From NCBI GenBank assembly GCA_965153455.1, contig OZ234496.1, positions 12,330,304 to 12,394,303 on the forward strand: DNA of 64,000 nucleotides, given 5' to 3'. Below are positions 13,392 to 23,262 of the stretch, in pieces (the first letter of the stretch is position 1; each line of letters begins with the position of its first letter). Both the position numbers and the translations under genes were made by a program. The notes beneath the pieces are model-generated. The model ran no database searches and had not been told where the DNA came from. It worked only from the letters and a program-made list of their open reading frames with translations. This DNA is from Sphagnum compactum (Eukaryota > Bryophyta > Sphagnopsida > Sphagnales).

Positions 13392-13760
13392 TTGGTTTTG
13401 TCCTCTTGCGGTGGTGTCCGGTCGTCCTTTCCATCCATTCGTCCCGTCTTCCATCCATCTAAGTTCTTCATCCCGGAAGAAGAAGATGATGGAAGAGGAG
13501 GAGGACGGATGGCAGCAGCATGCAGCTCAGCTTTGCATGGTTGTCCTCTTGCGGTGGTGTCCGTGTCGTCCCGTCTTCTTCCATTGTTGTGGGAAGTGGG
13601 CCGTCCCGTCTTCCTCCATTGTTGTGGAAAGTGGGGGATGCCAGGAAGAAGAAGAAGACCGTCCTCTTGCGGTGGTGTCCGGCCGTCCCGTCTTCCTCCA
13701 TTGTTGTGGAAAGTGGGGGATGCCAGGAAGAAGAAGAAGACAAAGGAAAAACAAGAAGAA
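13392..13760. repeat. About 81-bp GC-rich minisatellite in the Helitron 5' region
   Basis: The unit starts GTCCTCTTGCGGTGGTGTCC, passes through CGTCCCGTCTTCCTCCATT and ends GATGCCAGGAAGAAGAAG. H1 has two full units plus partial ones; H2 (15965-16275) has two full ones. Because the unit length is a multiple of three and GC-rich, it opens long ORFs on both strands that are not genes. Confidence 0.7.
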
Positions 13761-13907
13761 GAAGAAGATGGATTGATGTGGGTTTTCGTTTTGTGCAACG
13801 AGTCGCCAGTGGAACAAGTGAGACGAACGGTTCCCAATACGGATGATCCGAGTCTGCCGGTATGGACATTCCGGATGTGCACAATAGGCTTGTTATTTTG
13901 TTTCTAG

Positions 13908-14072
13908 AAGGCAATTCTTGCTTGGAATTCCTGGAAGATGCCATTAGAGAACTTGGAAATTCTTTCTCAACATGCTTTGCGTGTACTTTATGAAAGGTTT
14001 GAAGTTCTGAGGCTTTTGTCAGGATTTCAGTGTGAGGATTTTTCAGTGTTTCTAAACAACTTCATCACAAAG
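13908..14072 (+). other. Captured host exon A inside Helitron H1, 55 codons, parent gene not recognised
   Basis: A polypyrimidine-like stretch and acceptor (TTTTGTTTCTAG) at 13907 and a donor (AAG|GTGGGT) at 14073 bound exactly 55 open codons starting KAILAWNSWKMPLENLEIL and ending FLNNFITK. The pattern ALRVLYERFEVLRLLSGF suggests helical protein. An identical exon with the same splice sites lies at 16434-16598 in H2. I do not recognise the parent gene. Confidence 0.55.
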
Positions 14073-14337
14073 GTGGGTCATTTCATAATCACTTTTTTTT
14101 TAAAATTTAAAGAAAATTTCAATTCGAGTTTTTTGTTAACAAAATTTCAAAGTTTTTTTTCCTCTGGCGAAATTGGTTTTCAGAATCATATACAATTTCT
14201 TACTCTTTGCATTTTAGTCTTGGCAGGGGTTCTGTGGCCAAAAGAACCAAGCCCAATAAGTGTGATGCACTCGCACTCATATGAAATCTCTTGCCACTTG
14301 CAGAGCTTGACAAACATATGGTTTTGGTGTGCTGCAG

Positions 14338-14433
14338 CAATCAAAGAAGTATCGAATGCCAACTGTTGAGAAATTGCAAGCTGAGGTATATGAGTTGGTG
14401 GCAAAGGCAATGAAGAACGTCTTGGGTTGGCAG
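14338..14433 (+). other. Captured exon fragment B inside Helitron H1
   Basis: An acceptor-like TGCTGCAG precedes 32 open codons reading [20 protein letters not shown] and ending in LGW, then TAA. A donor-like GAG|GTATAT lies at 14385, so the true exon may be only 14338-14384. Composition is protein-like and unlike the flanking AT-rich DNA. Parent unknown. Confidence 0.4.
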
Positions 14434-14451
14434 TAACAGCTGAGGATGTGT

Positions 14452-14589
14452 CACAAAGAGACTTGATGAGGCACCTGCTGCAGCCCCAGATGCAAGGTTT
14501 CCAGCAAACCACATCCAGTAACCATCCCTGTCCTTTTTGTAACCAAACAGAGCTTTGAAGTAGTCCTTAAATGCAAAGTTCAATGCATG
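14452..14589 (-). pseudogene. Captured fragment of mitochondrial ADP/ATP carrier (AAC)
   Basis: Forty-six codons on the minus strand read [20 protein letters not shown], then [19 protein letters not shown], then ASSSLFV. This is the second-to-third transmembrane segment region of the ADP/ATP translocase: the family has [12 protein letters not shown], a short matrix loop with [25 protein letters not shown]. The intact carrier exchanges ADP and ATP across the inner mitochondrial membrane and is about 300 residues in its mature part, so only about 15% is here. Both ends run into unrelated Helitron sequence; the upstream HALN (for QALN) and YWM (for YWK) are changes typical of a non-selected copy. 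It is a transduplicated fragment, not a gene. Confidence 0.88.
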
Positions 14590-15098
14590 TTTTGTAGACA
14601 ATGGAGAATCATTAGGGCTGATGACAGGGACCTTAAGATACTTACAACAACTCACCATACTGGCTGCTTCCAAATGCTCCATCAAATGCTCTATATATTT
14701 AAAATTGACTGAAGCACGCAAAACAACACATTGTATGCAGACATCACAAACCACTTGGCATATGCAACTTTGGCATAGCACAATGTTCATGTGAAAAGTT
14801 ACTATGTGCATCCATAGAAGGCCAGAAAATGGTTCATTACTAGACTTCTCTATCTGTGAATCATTCAGAATGTGGCAGAATCCATCCAAGTTCCTCAATA
14901 GATCAGTAGATGATGACCGCTGCTGCAACAGCTGGTGTAAGGAGTCGTCGGTGCTAAAGAGGAAACTAATAAACTAAGTAAGTAGTCACAGAAGGAAATT
15001 TTGTGTGAAAATGAACTGTGAATGAATAAAATTTTCACTCACAATTTTTGTTTGGTGGTGCTGCGATTGTTGTTGTTGTTTCTTCTTCTTCTTCATCT

Positions 15099-15228
15099 TC
15101 TTCTTCAGAGGTTTAGATCAATGTTGCAAGGTTCTTTCAATTTCTAAAGAATCGTCAATTCCATCTTCTTCAGAGGTTTAGATCAGTGTTGCGAGGTTCT
15201 TTCAATTTCTAAAGAATAGTTGATTCCA
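15099..15228. repeat. Two-copy tandem repeat, period about 65 bp
   Basis: CTTCTTCAGAGGTTTAGATC followed by GTTGC(A/G)AGGTTCTTTC occurs twice, at about 15099 and 15164, preceded by a TTG/TTC microsatellite (15070-15110). It lies within H1. Confidence 0.7.
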
Positions 15229-15490
15229 GTTAGCTCCAAACAGAACCTTACAGAATTGGTGGTTTTCACGAAAGAACTGGAAAGTAAGAATTGGTGGTTC
15301 TCTACCCAGTTTGTTTTTTCTTTCTCATAGAGACCAAAGTCGGTTGTTTGAATTTTGGAGGACCGGTAGTGGGTCAGTGGGTGGGAATAATTTATTTGTA
15401 CCCGTTCTGATAATCAGAGGGTATGTCTGGATTGTTTTGTGTCGTCACCAGACTGCTGCGCACATGCAGATTTGTTTTCATTTTCTCTGC

Positions 15491-15521
<31 letters not shown>

Positions 15522-16433
15522 TTTATTTATGTGGTCGATGACTTTAAAAAATTCAAAGCTCGAGCGGTTTTTGTGTAAAAGTCGAGAAAGATTTATTATT
15601 ATTGTCGCACAGAGATGGGGAATTTATGTGGACAGGGACAAACCCATCCCCAAAAAGAAAAAAAAATCAGTTAAGGGTCTGGGGGGGTGATCTCCTTAAT
15701 GGCTCCGCTACGTTCACGACGTGCAGTTGTTTAAAACATAATGTTTCTTTGAAATAAATATGGTTTAAAGAAACTGGGGGACTTCACAGTGCCCGAAGGT
15801 CACGGGCAAATTACACCTTTTTTCAAAAATAAACATTTTGAATTATGTTGTTTTGTTATGTATAGAGTTCGTAATATTGTTAATAGAAGAGAAAGTGATG
15901 TCATACGTCATAGTGTCCGAAGGTCACGGGTACCCACTAGTTTCTATATATAATATCCTTGGTTTTGTCCTCTTGCGGTGGTGTCTGGTCGTCCTTTCCA
16001 TCCATCCATCTTCCATCCATCTAAGTTCTTCATCCCGGAAGAAGAAGATGATGGAAGAGGAGGAGGACGGATGGTAGCAGCATGCAGCTCAGCTTTGCAT
16101 GGTTGTCCTCTTGCGGTGGTGTCCGGCCGTCCCGTCTTCCTCCATTGTTGTGGAAAGTGGGGGATGCCAGGAAGAAGAAGAAGACCGTCCTCTTGCGGTG
16201 GTGTCCGGCCGTCCCGTCTTCCTCCATTCTTGTGGAAAGTGGGGGATGCCAGGAAGAAGAAGAAGACAAAGGAAAAACAAGAAGAAGAAGAAGATGGATC
16301 GATGTGGGTTTTCGTTTTGTGCAACGAGTCGCCAGTGGAACAAGTGAGACGAACGGTTCCCAATACGGATGATCCGAGTCTGCCGGTATGGACATTCCGG
16401 ATGTGCACAATAGGCTTGTTATTTTGTTTCTAG

Positions 16434-16598
16434 AAGGCAATTCTTGCTTGGAATTCCTGGAAGATGCCATTAGAGAACTTGGAAATTCTTTCTCAACATG
16501 CTTTGCGTGTACTTTATGAAAGGTTTGAAGTTCTGAGGCTTTTGTCAGGATTTCAGTGTGAGGATTTTTCAGTGTTTCTAAACAACTTCATCACAAAG
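16434..16598 (+). other. Second copy of captured host exon A inside H2
   Basis: Same 55 codons, acceptor and donor as 13908-14072. Duplication with the Helitron, not an independent capture. Confidence 0.55.
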
Positions 16599-16690
16599 GT
16601 GGGTCATTTCATAATCACTTTTTTTTTTAAATTTAAAGAAAATTTCAATTCGAGTTTTTTGTTAACAAAATTTCTATTTAGGCCGAAGGA

Positions 16691-16845
16691 TTAAAATCTT
16701 TTTATTATTTTGACTTAGGATTTTTAAAACTTGCCATTTTGGCTTGGGTTAGAATCTTTTTATTATTTTGACTTAGGATTTTTAAAAATTGGCATTTTGG
16801 CTTGGGTTAGAATCTTTTTATTGTTTTGACTTAAGATTAACAAAA
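16691..16845. repeat. 58-bp tandem repeat, nearly three copies
   Basis: Units start at 16691, 16749 and 16807 with TTA(A/G)AATCTTTTTATT and contain TTTTGACTTA(G/A)GATT; the first two end GCCATTTTGGCTTGGG-like. The third unit decays after about 35 bp. Confidence 0.8.
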
Positions 16846-17520
16846 ATTTAGCACTGAGGCTTACAATTAGGTTTAAAATTGGGCATTCTAAAAAATTCCT
16901 GAAAAACATTTCTCAAAATGCTTGAAAAATATTCATTAGTTTGAGAATCTTTATTCTCTTTAGACATGTATTTGACAGCAGTGGCAAAAACTTCATCTTT
17001 CTGGGAAAGACAAATGGAATGATGGGTTTTGATTCACACCCAATCTTGCACGCACACACGCACAATGCATACCACAGTGCTGTCAGAGAATACTTGGAAG
17101 ACAAGCCATAAACAAACATAAAAAAAAAAGAAGTAAAAACGCAAAAACTTAAAAAAAGGAATGGAAACAAATGAAACAAGGAAAGGGAAATACAGTAAAA
17201 TAATTTTAAAAGAAAAAAAATTTACAAAAATGAAGAAACCAAGTAAAGAATAAAAAATTAAAGAAATAAAACTTATAATAATGAAGAAAAGCCCTACTTG
17301 AAAAAGAATGAGGTGTATCTTCTTTCTCCAAACTTCAAACTTGCATCCAAATAAACAAAAATATAAAAGTGAAAAAGAAACACTTTATTTTTATTATACA
17401 AAATAATAATAAAAACAGAAAACATATTTAAAAAAAAAAGATAAAAGTTTCTAAAAAAAACTAAAACATGAACCAAGTTTAAAGAAACCGGGGGACTTCA
17501 CAGTGCCCGAAGGTCACGGG

Positions 17521-18222
17521 TTCCATCCATCCGTCCCGTCGTCCATCCTGTCATCCATCCGTCCCTCCATCCATCCAAGGCAAAGAGGGGGGGGGGAGGG
17601 CGCGGGCCCTTCTTAAATTGCAAAACTCCACTGTTTCAGGGAATTGCCCATTCTGCCCTATTTATAGCACAATAGGTATCCATCCTGTTATGAAGGGGTA
17701 TTGGCCCATAATAAAAATTTCAGGCAGGCACTGAGGAAGGCTCGGTATGCAATCAGTGCAGCCAATTTTTTCCTTTTTTGGGTTTTGGGAGAGGGGGAAA
17801 GGGAGAAATTTTTTCTTTTTTCTATTGGGGGTGGGGGTCCCGTCATCCATCCATCGAATGGAGGAGACAATCATGTGGCAATTTATCTCATAGTAAGGAG
17901 GTAGTTGCCAGGAGGGACCGACCCCAGGTCGTCCCTAGCAGTGTTGTTTTTTATTTTATTTTTCTAAGATTTTTTGTTTGTAGCCATAGTGGGGATCTTC
18001 CATAGAAAAATGTGGCGACCTTCCTCAAGAAGATTGTGCCAAAACTGGCTATAAAGCCAGATATGAAGTAAACAAGTGTAATCATGCTTCTATATCTTTG
18101 ACTACACACTCAAAACCAACCAAATATATTTGATAATTTTGTCTTTTTTTGCTCCCCGCCCCCCCCCCCCAACTCACTTTTGGGGGACTTCACAGTGTCC
18201 GAAGGTCACGGGTACCCACTAG
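17521..18222 (+). mobile_element. HelN copy a (5'-truncated non-autonomous Helitron of the 740-bp family)
   Basis: It matches 41117-41793 and 49276-49968: TCCATCC-rich head, GGGGGGGAGGGCGCGGGCC, then GGAATTGCCCATTCTGCC, a T-rich middle, CATGTGGCAATTTATCTCAT, a C-run and the 3' terminus. It lacks the TC-starting 5' end. No coding capacity. Confidence 0.75.
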
Positions 18223-20500
18223 TTATCTATAATATTTGATCCCAATGGCATTCTAAGTACACATACACCTAAGGCGCATCTTGTACACATGCTTATTCTT
18301 CTCTTGCTTTTTACTTAGTCTTTTTCTCTTCCTACCTTCTACATATTTTTTTCCCCCTTTCTTTCGTTGGCGGTTCACATGAATAATTAACTAGGTTCAA
18401 AAATTTCATCTCTATAAACAAAATTTCTCCTTCTAGATCTTTTGTTGGCCTTGCCTTGGTAGGTTAGGATATAGTGTTGAAATTCATCATAGACTATACT
18501 AGCTTCAAAGGACTTTGGCCATTTGTTTGTAGTTTTTCAAAAAAGTTGATCACACTCTTTTTTTGGGAATTTGTTTTTGTAGCCAAAGTGGCAATCATCC
18601 ATAGGAAGGTGGAGAAAAATTGGCAATCATCCTAAGAACTTTTTTTTCTTGGAATCTAGCTATGGATCACATATAAACTACTAATTTTAAATTTAAAAAA
18701 AGCTACTATTTTTTGTAATTGTCCTTTTATATTCTAGTTACACAATGAAAACAAAAACAAAAAATATGATTGTTAACAATAGAAAAATAAAAAACATTTT
18801 ATTTTATCTGGCTTGGTCGTACGCTTGATAATCAAACAACAATGTAAGATGCCAATGGTGGAAAATGTTTTTTTTCAATTAAAATTTTTTTGGTATCACA
18901 ATTTAAAATTCCATCAAGTTTTAAATTTATTTTTTTTGGTTGAGAGATACGACACTTCATTCCATCATAAGGTTCAGAGTATAATTACCTTACTAACGTA
19001 TAAGAAAAACTTTTCTTTTATGTGAAATCCCATAGTTTTCGGAGAAGTAAAGTAATATAATAAGGCTAGTCCTCACCTTTCGGTCTTTTATTGTGATGCA
19101 TGTTTTGGCAATCGTTCTGGAATAAACATTTTTCTTATATTATTACATAATAATGACATAATCTTTTTGGAAAAAATGTTCCAAAGTCACCACAGATCAT
19201 GGGGGGGGGGGGGATGAAGTTGTCACATGTTTCACACAAGAGGTCATAATAAGTAACCACTTTATAGGGGAATCTTCAATTTGTTTACTCATTTTTTACC
19301 TTTAACCAAATTTGCCCACATCTTTTTATGGAAGATGGCCAAGCCACTTACTTCCCAAATTTGAAAATAAGATAAAATCATGGCATGGTATTGGGTTAAT
19401 TTATTTTTTCATGTTGTCTTTGTTCCCAAGGGAAATACTTGAGGATGGCCGTGCTATTTTTTGGAGTTCCACTTTTGATCAATATCATCAAGCATATATA
19501 AATAAATAAAATAATTCAAAATATGTATGGGTTTCAAGTTAGAAGAAATTATTGTTTTGTTGAATTGCACTTTTGTGAGTTAATGAAACATATCAATGCT
19601 TATTTTCACGGTTATATGGAACCTAATTGCTAAATGAAAAAAAAGAATGCAATAAGGTTTAAAATGATGTGATTTTTGATAGATTCCATTTTCAAAAGTG
19701 AGGAAAATAAAATATAAAATTCACAAATTATATATTTAAAAAAAAAACCAAAGATATGAAATGATGATTAAAGATTTATTTTTCATATATTTTCATATCA
19801 TGATTTGGTGAAATCTTTTTAAAGATGATTGCCATTCTTTTTACATCTTTATATGGATACTCACTTTGGCTATCAAAATTCAGTCAAATAATGATGGCAT
19901 CTATATGGTGAGTTTCATTTACATGATATAATCACACTAGATTAAAATAATTCCATAAAATTTGTGAATTATTAAAAAATGTGATTATAAAAAAATTATT
20001 GCTTCAATTTTAAAATCTATCTTCTTAGAATTTGATAAGTCCCTTAGATTTAATTAGTAATCTAGAATTTGGTGAGTGTCTTGCATAATCTTGTTAATGG
20101 AATTTTTCTAAGAATTATCTTGATGTATAGTTCAAACATTTTGATGTGTGGAAATTATTTGAATTATTTTTTTAACATTTTTCTTTTAGGTCTAAACATT
20201 TTCACTTTTGAAAGCTATTTGGCTTATGATCAAACATCTTTGCATATGATTGAAACATTTTTGTTTATTGTCGAGGTCTAATCTTATGGTTGAAGCACTT
20301 CTATTTATGTTCAAGGTTTGGTCTTATGGTCGAAGCCTTTTTACATGTATTATTCAGTTTCAACTATCTTAAGATAAAATGTGTTCTATTTCCAACTTTT
20401 TCCCTTTTAATGAGTTTAAATTTTTTTCAAACCTATTTGATTTTTCAAAAAAAGATTATGCTTAAAGTCTTATGCCAATTTGCCCAATCCTAACTTTATA
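18223..20500. other. Gene-poor AT-rich DNA with old repeat pieces
   Basis: 18223-18300 is probably the continuation of the host repeat split by the Helitron block. 18570-18720 has the dispersed GTAGCCAAAGTGG...ATCCATAGGAA motif. 19180-19400 is the third copy of the 11.8-13.4 kb repeat. A G-run of 13 is at 19201-19213. No gene recognised. Confidence 0.4.
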
Positions 20501-20519
20501 TCTCCAAATGGCAATGTGC

Positions 20520-21640
20520 TGACCTTAGGATAGAGTGGCCCATCATTGATTGCTTGCCTATGATCGAACAATTATTTATATTTTCATCATATGTGCTTTA
20601 TTTTGAGCGATTAAAATGATATGGGAGCTCAAGCTAGAAATCATCTTTGAAGTGCAAAGGAAAAGGAATAGGGTAGAATGGTTGGTGAGTGAAATTTTTT
20701 AGCATTCAAGGCAAGCTGGATCCAAGGGGAGGGCTCCGTTGTTTATGGTGTCCAAACAAAACTTGAACACCTCTTCTTGGTGTATTTAACGCACTAAAAT
20801 TTTCAAAAATGGATTAGAAATGAGAAAGATATGGCCCCCCCAAAGTAGAGGGCGTCGAAAATTGAAAAAAAAAAAACCACAAAACATTACAAAACTAGTT
20901 ATCGAACACCCCAAAAATTCTTTGCATGTTGCTATTATAGTTCAAAGATGATTTGTAGAATTGAAGGTGGTGTTTTTATAACGTTTTAAATCATTTAAAA
21001 TGAACAAGAAATGAGAAAGTTAGAAACTTTGAAAGTACGAGGGGTCTAAAAAAAAAAAAGAAAAAAAGCTTATTTTTCTTCTCCTTTTCCTTTGCACTTC
21101 AAAGATGATTTCTAAAGCTTAAAGTAACGTTTTCATAACATTTTAAATCATTCAAAATGAAGCACATATGACAAAAATCTAAAAAAATCTAAAGAAGTGT
21201 TCAGTCATAGAGTAATGATCGGGGATGGGCAGTTTTATCTTAATTAAAAAATAATAAGAAAAAAAAGAAGCTTTCCAACTAACAAAATGCATTTTTTTCT
21301 TTTCTTTGGACCCCTCCTACTTTCAAGCTTCATAACTTTCTTATTTTTTATTCATTTTAAATGATTTAAAGTGCTATAGAAACAACACCTGAAATTCTAC
21401 AAATCATCTTTGAACTATAATAGCAACTGAACAACATACAAGGAATTTTTGGGATGTTCGGTGGTTTGTTTATTTGAGTTCTTGACCTTCTTTATTTTGG
21501 GGGGACTGCAACTTTTCATTTCTAATCTGTTTTTGACGATTGCTAGTGTGCTAGATGCGTCAAGAGAAGGGGTTCAAGTTTTGTTGGAACACCAAAAACA
21601 ATGGAACCCTCCTCTTGGATCTGGCCTGCTATGAACGCTT
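20520..21640. repeat. Long fold-back: two successive inverted duplications
   Basis: The block about 20700-21060 reappears inverted at about 21250-21640: both contain GCTATTATAGTTCAAAGATG, CACC..CGAACA(C/T)CCC, GGATTAGAAATGA and AACAAAACTTGAAC. Likewise 20520-20690 reappears inverted at 21060-21240 (CATATGTGCTT.ATTTTGA, AAATCATCTTTGAAGTGC). The order A-B-A'-B' could fold as a long imperfect hairpin. Arm identity is high but not perfect. No transposase and no clear target-site duplication were seen. Confidence 0.7.
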
Positions 21641-22261
21641 AAATGTTTGGTCATTGGCTAATCTACCGTAAGTGTTTCAACTATTTTGTATTTGACATTC
21701 CTTCATATTAAACAAATTATAAATCCTATCATTGTAACTTTAAGTAAAAAAGTATTCATATGGCATTTTCTATGAACCTGAAAAGCAACAACAATATGAT
21801 GTATTATGTTTCAGGTTGTTTTCCTCTTATCACATTCGTGAACTTGAACATCGTGACTATTACATACATTACTACAAAAACATGATTTTTACGGTACTAG
21901 CATCATGTCTAAAATGATAATCAATATCTAAAATTCACTAGTAGTCTGAAGTGACTAAATGTGTCCATCATGATTAAGATCAAAAGTAGCAATGTCCGTC
22001 ATGACTAAAATGTCTCCATCTTACGATGTGTGTCTGACCATTTTGGTATTCAGGGAGACAGAAGGTGCACATGCACACATAATCTGCTGACCTTTGTAGC
22101 TGGTCCATCTAATTTGCTCTCCCTGCCATAGGCAATTTGTTAAAAAATAATTCCATACATGGGCAGCACCTATACTAATAATACCTTGTCCCTAAAATGA
22201 ACCTTAGGATAAAACATGTGAGGAGAGCCAACTGCATGATGCCAACAATGTTTCTTATTTT
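21641..22261. other. Intergenic spacer
   Basis: No gene or clear repeat. It probably contains the distal promoter of the ASNSD1-like gene. Confidence 0.3.
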
Positions 22262-22445
22262 TTGAAGGGGTTAGAGGTTAAATTTCTATCAAGTTCCCAT
22301 TGTTCTCAAACAGTTCTCATAAAAAATTCCTCTTGTTCTCATCAAATTCCCATCAAAATCCTTTTGTTCCAATTATTTCCAGCAAGTTCCTATCAACTTG
22401 CCTTATTCCCATCAAGTTCCTTTTGTTCCCAACCCAACCTCACAT
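22262..22445. repeat. Degenerate pyrimidine-rich repeat (CCCATCAAGTTCCTTTTGTTC-like)
   Basis: Variants of 'cccatcaagttccttttgttc' occur about six times just upstream of the GC-rich leader. They may be part of the core promoter region (pyrimidine-patch type) of the downstream gene. Confidence 0.5.
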
Positions 22446-23262
22446 AAACCCACACAAAGCTCTAAACTACAGTGGCAGACGTCTGTCTGCCGGGTGCGGC
22501 CGAGCAGAAAGTCGGGATTTTCTGCCTGCCAGGGTTTGTGGAAGATCGCGGGCGGATCTGCTTCTCTTCCGGCAGTCTGCCGCGCTTCTTCCTTCATGTG
22601 CGTATGCTATGACACTTAGGGTTTTAGTTTTCAGCGCAGGGACGGAGCTTGGGCGAGGTTTTTCCCCACGGATTGCCAGAGTGGGATACCCAGATACGCG
22701 CAACTTTTCGAGCCGTCAAAAATCGTGAATTTTCGGTAAGATGCTTAACGGAGAGATTCATCGACCTTTACGCTGCCAACCTCTGCAGGGTGTAGGAGCA
22801 GGAATGCGCATTGCAAGTTTTTGGTTTTCTTCGGCATTTGTTATGTTATGTTCTCCTGTGTACTGTTTATTACTAAATGGTATCCGACAATTCCGTGAGT
22901 CTGGTTTCGAAGTTAAGGATGGTATATTTGCAGCGGTGTGTTAGGCTTGATTTTATCAAGGTTTTAGTCGTTATGTTGCTTAATGCTAACACTGGACACC
23001 AAACCATTTTTTGGTTGCAGTTCTAGTTGTTGCAATTTACACGACTGATTCTGGGTTTAGGGCTTAGGGTTTATTAGGGTTACAATAATGAAGCAGAATT
23101 GCAGTTCTTGTTGCAATTTACACAAATAATTCTGGTTTTAGGGTTTATTAGAACCCTGTTACAATTTCAAAGTCAATAATATATTCTTGGAGTTGTCCCT
23201 CATAGAAGAAATTGTGGGTTTTGGACATTGCAGGTTTTGTGGTTTTGGAGAGTGTTTTGAAG
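22446..23262 (+). promoter_or_regulatory. Likely promoter and 5' leader with leader intron of the ASNSD1-like gene
   Basis: A local GC-rich stretch (22475-22735) is followed by a good donor, TTTCG|GTAAGA, at 22736. A good acceptor, GACATTGCAG, ends at 23233, 30 bp before the start codon. That gives a 498-bp leader intron, which holds telo-box-like GGGTTTAGGGCTTAGGGTTT. Several short upstream ORFs sit in the first leader exon, for example ATG at 22610 running to a TGA near 22727 (about 38 codons). Transcription start is inferred, not seen. Confidence 0.45.

Larger units (their letters stand above)
13373..15940 (+). mobile_element. Helitron H1, non-autonomous, with captured gene fragments
   Basis: The 5' end TCTCATATATATAATATC follows an A, and the 3' end carries a hairpin (GTGTCCG, loop AAGGTCA, CGGGTAC) followed by CCACTAG and then T: the standard Helitron arrangement (5' TC, 3' hairpin plus CTRR, insertion between A and T). 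The internal 3' part from about 15690 (GGCTCCG...GACGTGCAG...GAAATAAATA.GGTTTAAAGAAAC) matches the RepHel element at 48.94-49.05 kb, so both use the same machinery. A first 3' terminus is broken after CACGGG at 15806; the element continues 134 bp to a second, complete terminus. It carries an 81-bp minisatellite, at least three captured exon fragments (13908-14072, 14338-14433, 14452-14589) and a 65-bp duplicated stretch. No Rep or helicase coding is present. Confidence 0.8.
15943..18222 (+). mobile_element. Helitron H2, chimeric: H1-like 5' half joined to a 5'-truncated HelN element
   Basis: It begins TCTATATATAATATCC two bases after the CTAG of H1, so the two elements are head to tail. Positions 15943-16673 are nearly identical to 13373-14150 of H1, including captured exon A. 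Then comes a 58-bp tandem repeat and unique AT-rich DNA. At 17478-17520 there is a Helitron 3' region broken after CACGGG, exactly where H1's first terminus is broken. It is fused to HelN sequence (17521-18222) that lacks its own 5' end but has an intact 3' hairpin and CCACTAG|T. The whole 13373-18222 block is flanked by A and T. Confidence 0.75.

Noticed and set aside
13341-13944. ORFs of up to 188 codons on both strands (and the same at 15944-16470)
   Set aside because: They overlap in five or more frames and follow the 81-bp GC-rich Helitron minisatellite; composition is Pro/Ser/Arg or Lys/Glu-rich by repeat, and no splice-consistent gene results.
14341-14928. 195-codon minus-strand ORF as one gene
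   Set aside because: Only 46 codons match the ADP/ATP carrier; both sides are unrelated Helitron sequence, so it is a captured fragment in a fortuitous longer ORF.
22300-22728. 142-codon ORF upstream of the ASNSD1-like gene
   Set aside because: It runs through the pyrimidine-rich repeat and the GC-rich leader, changes composition midway and has no recognisable domain.
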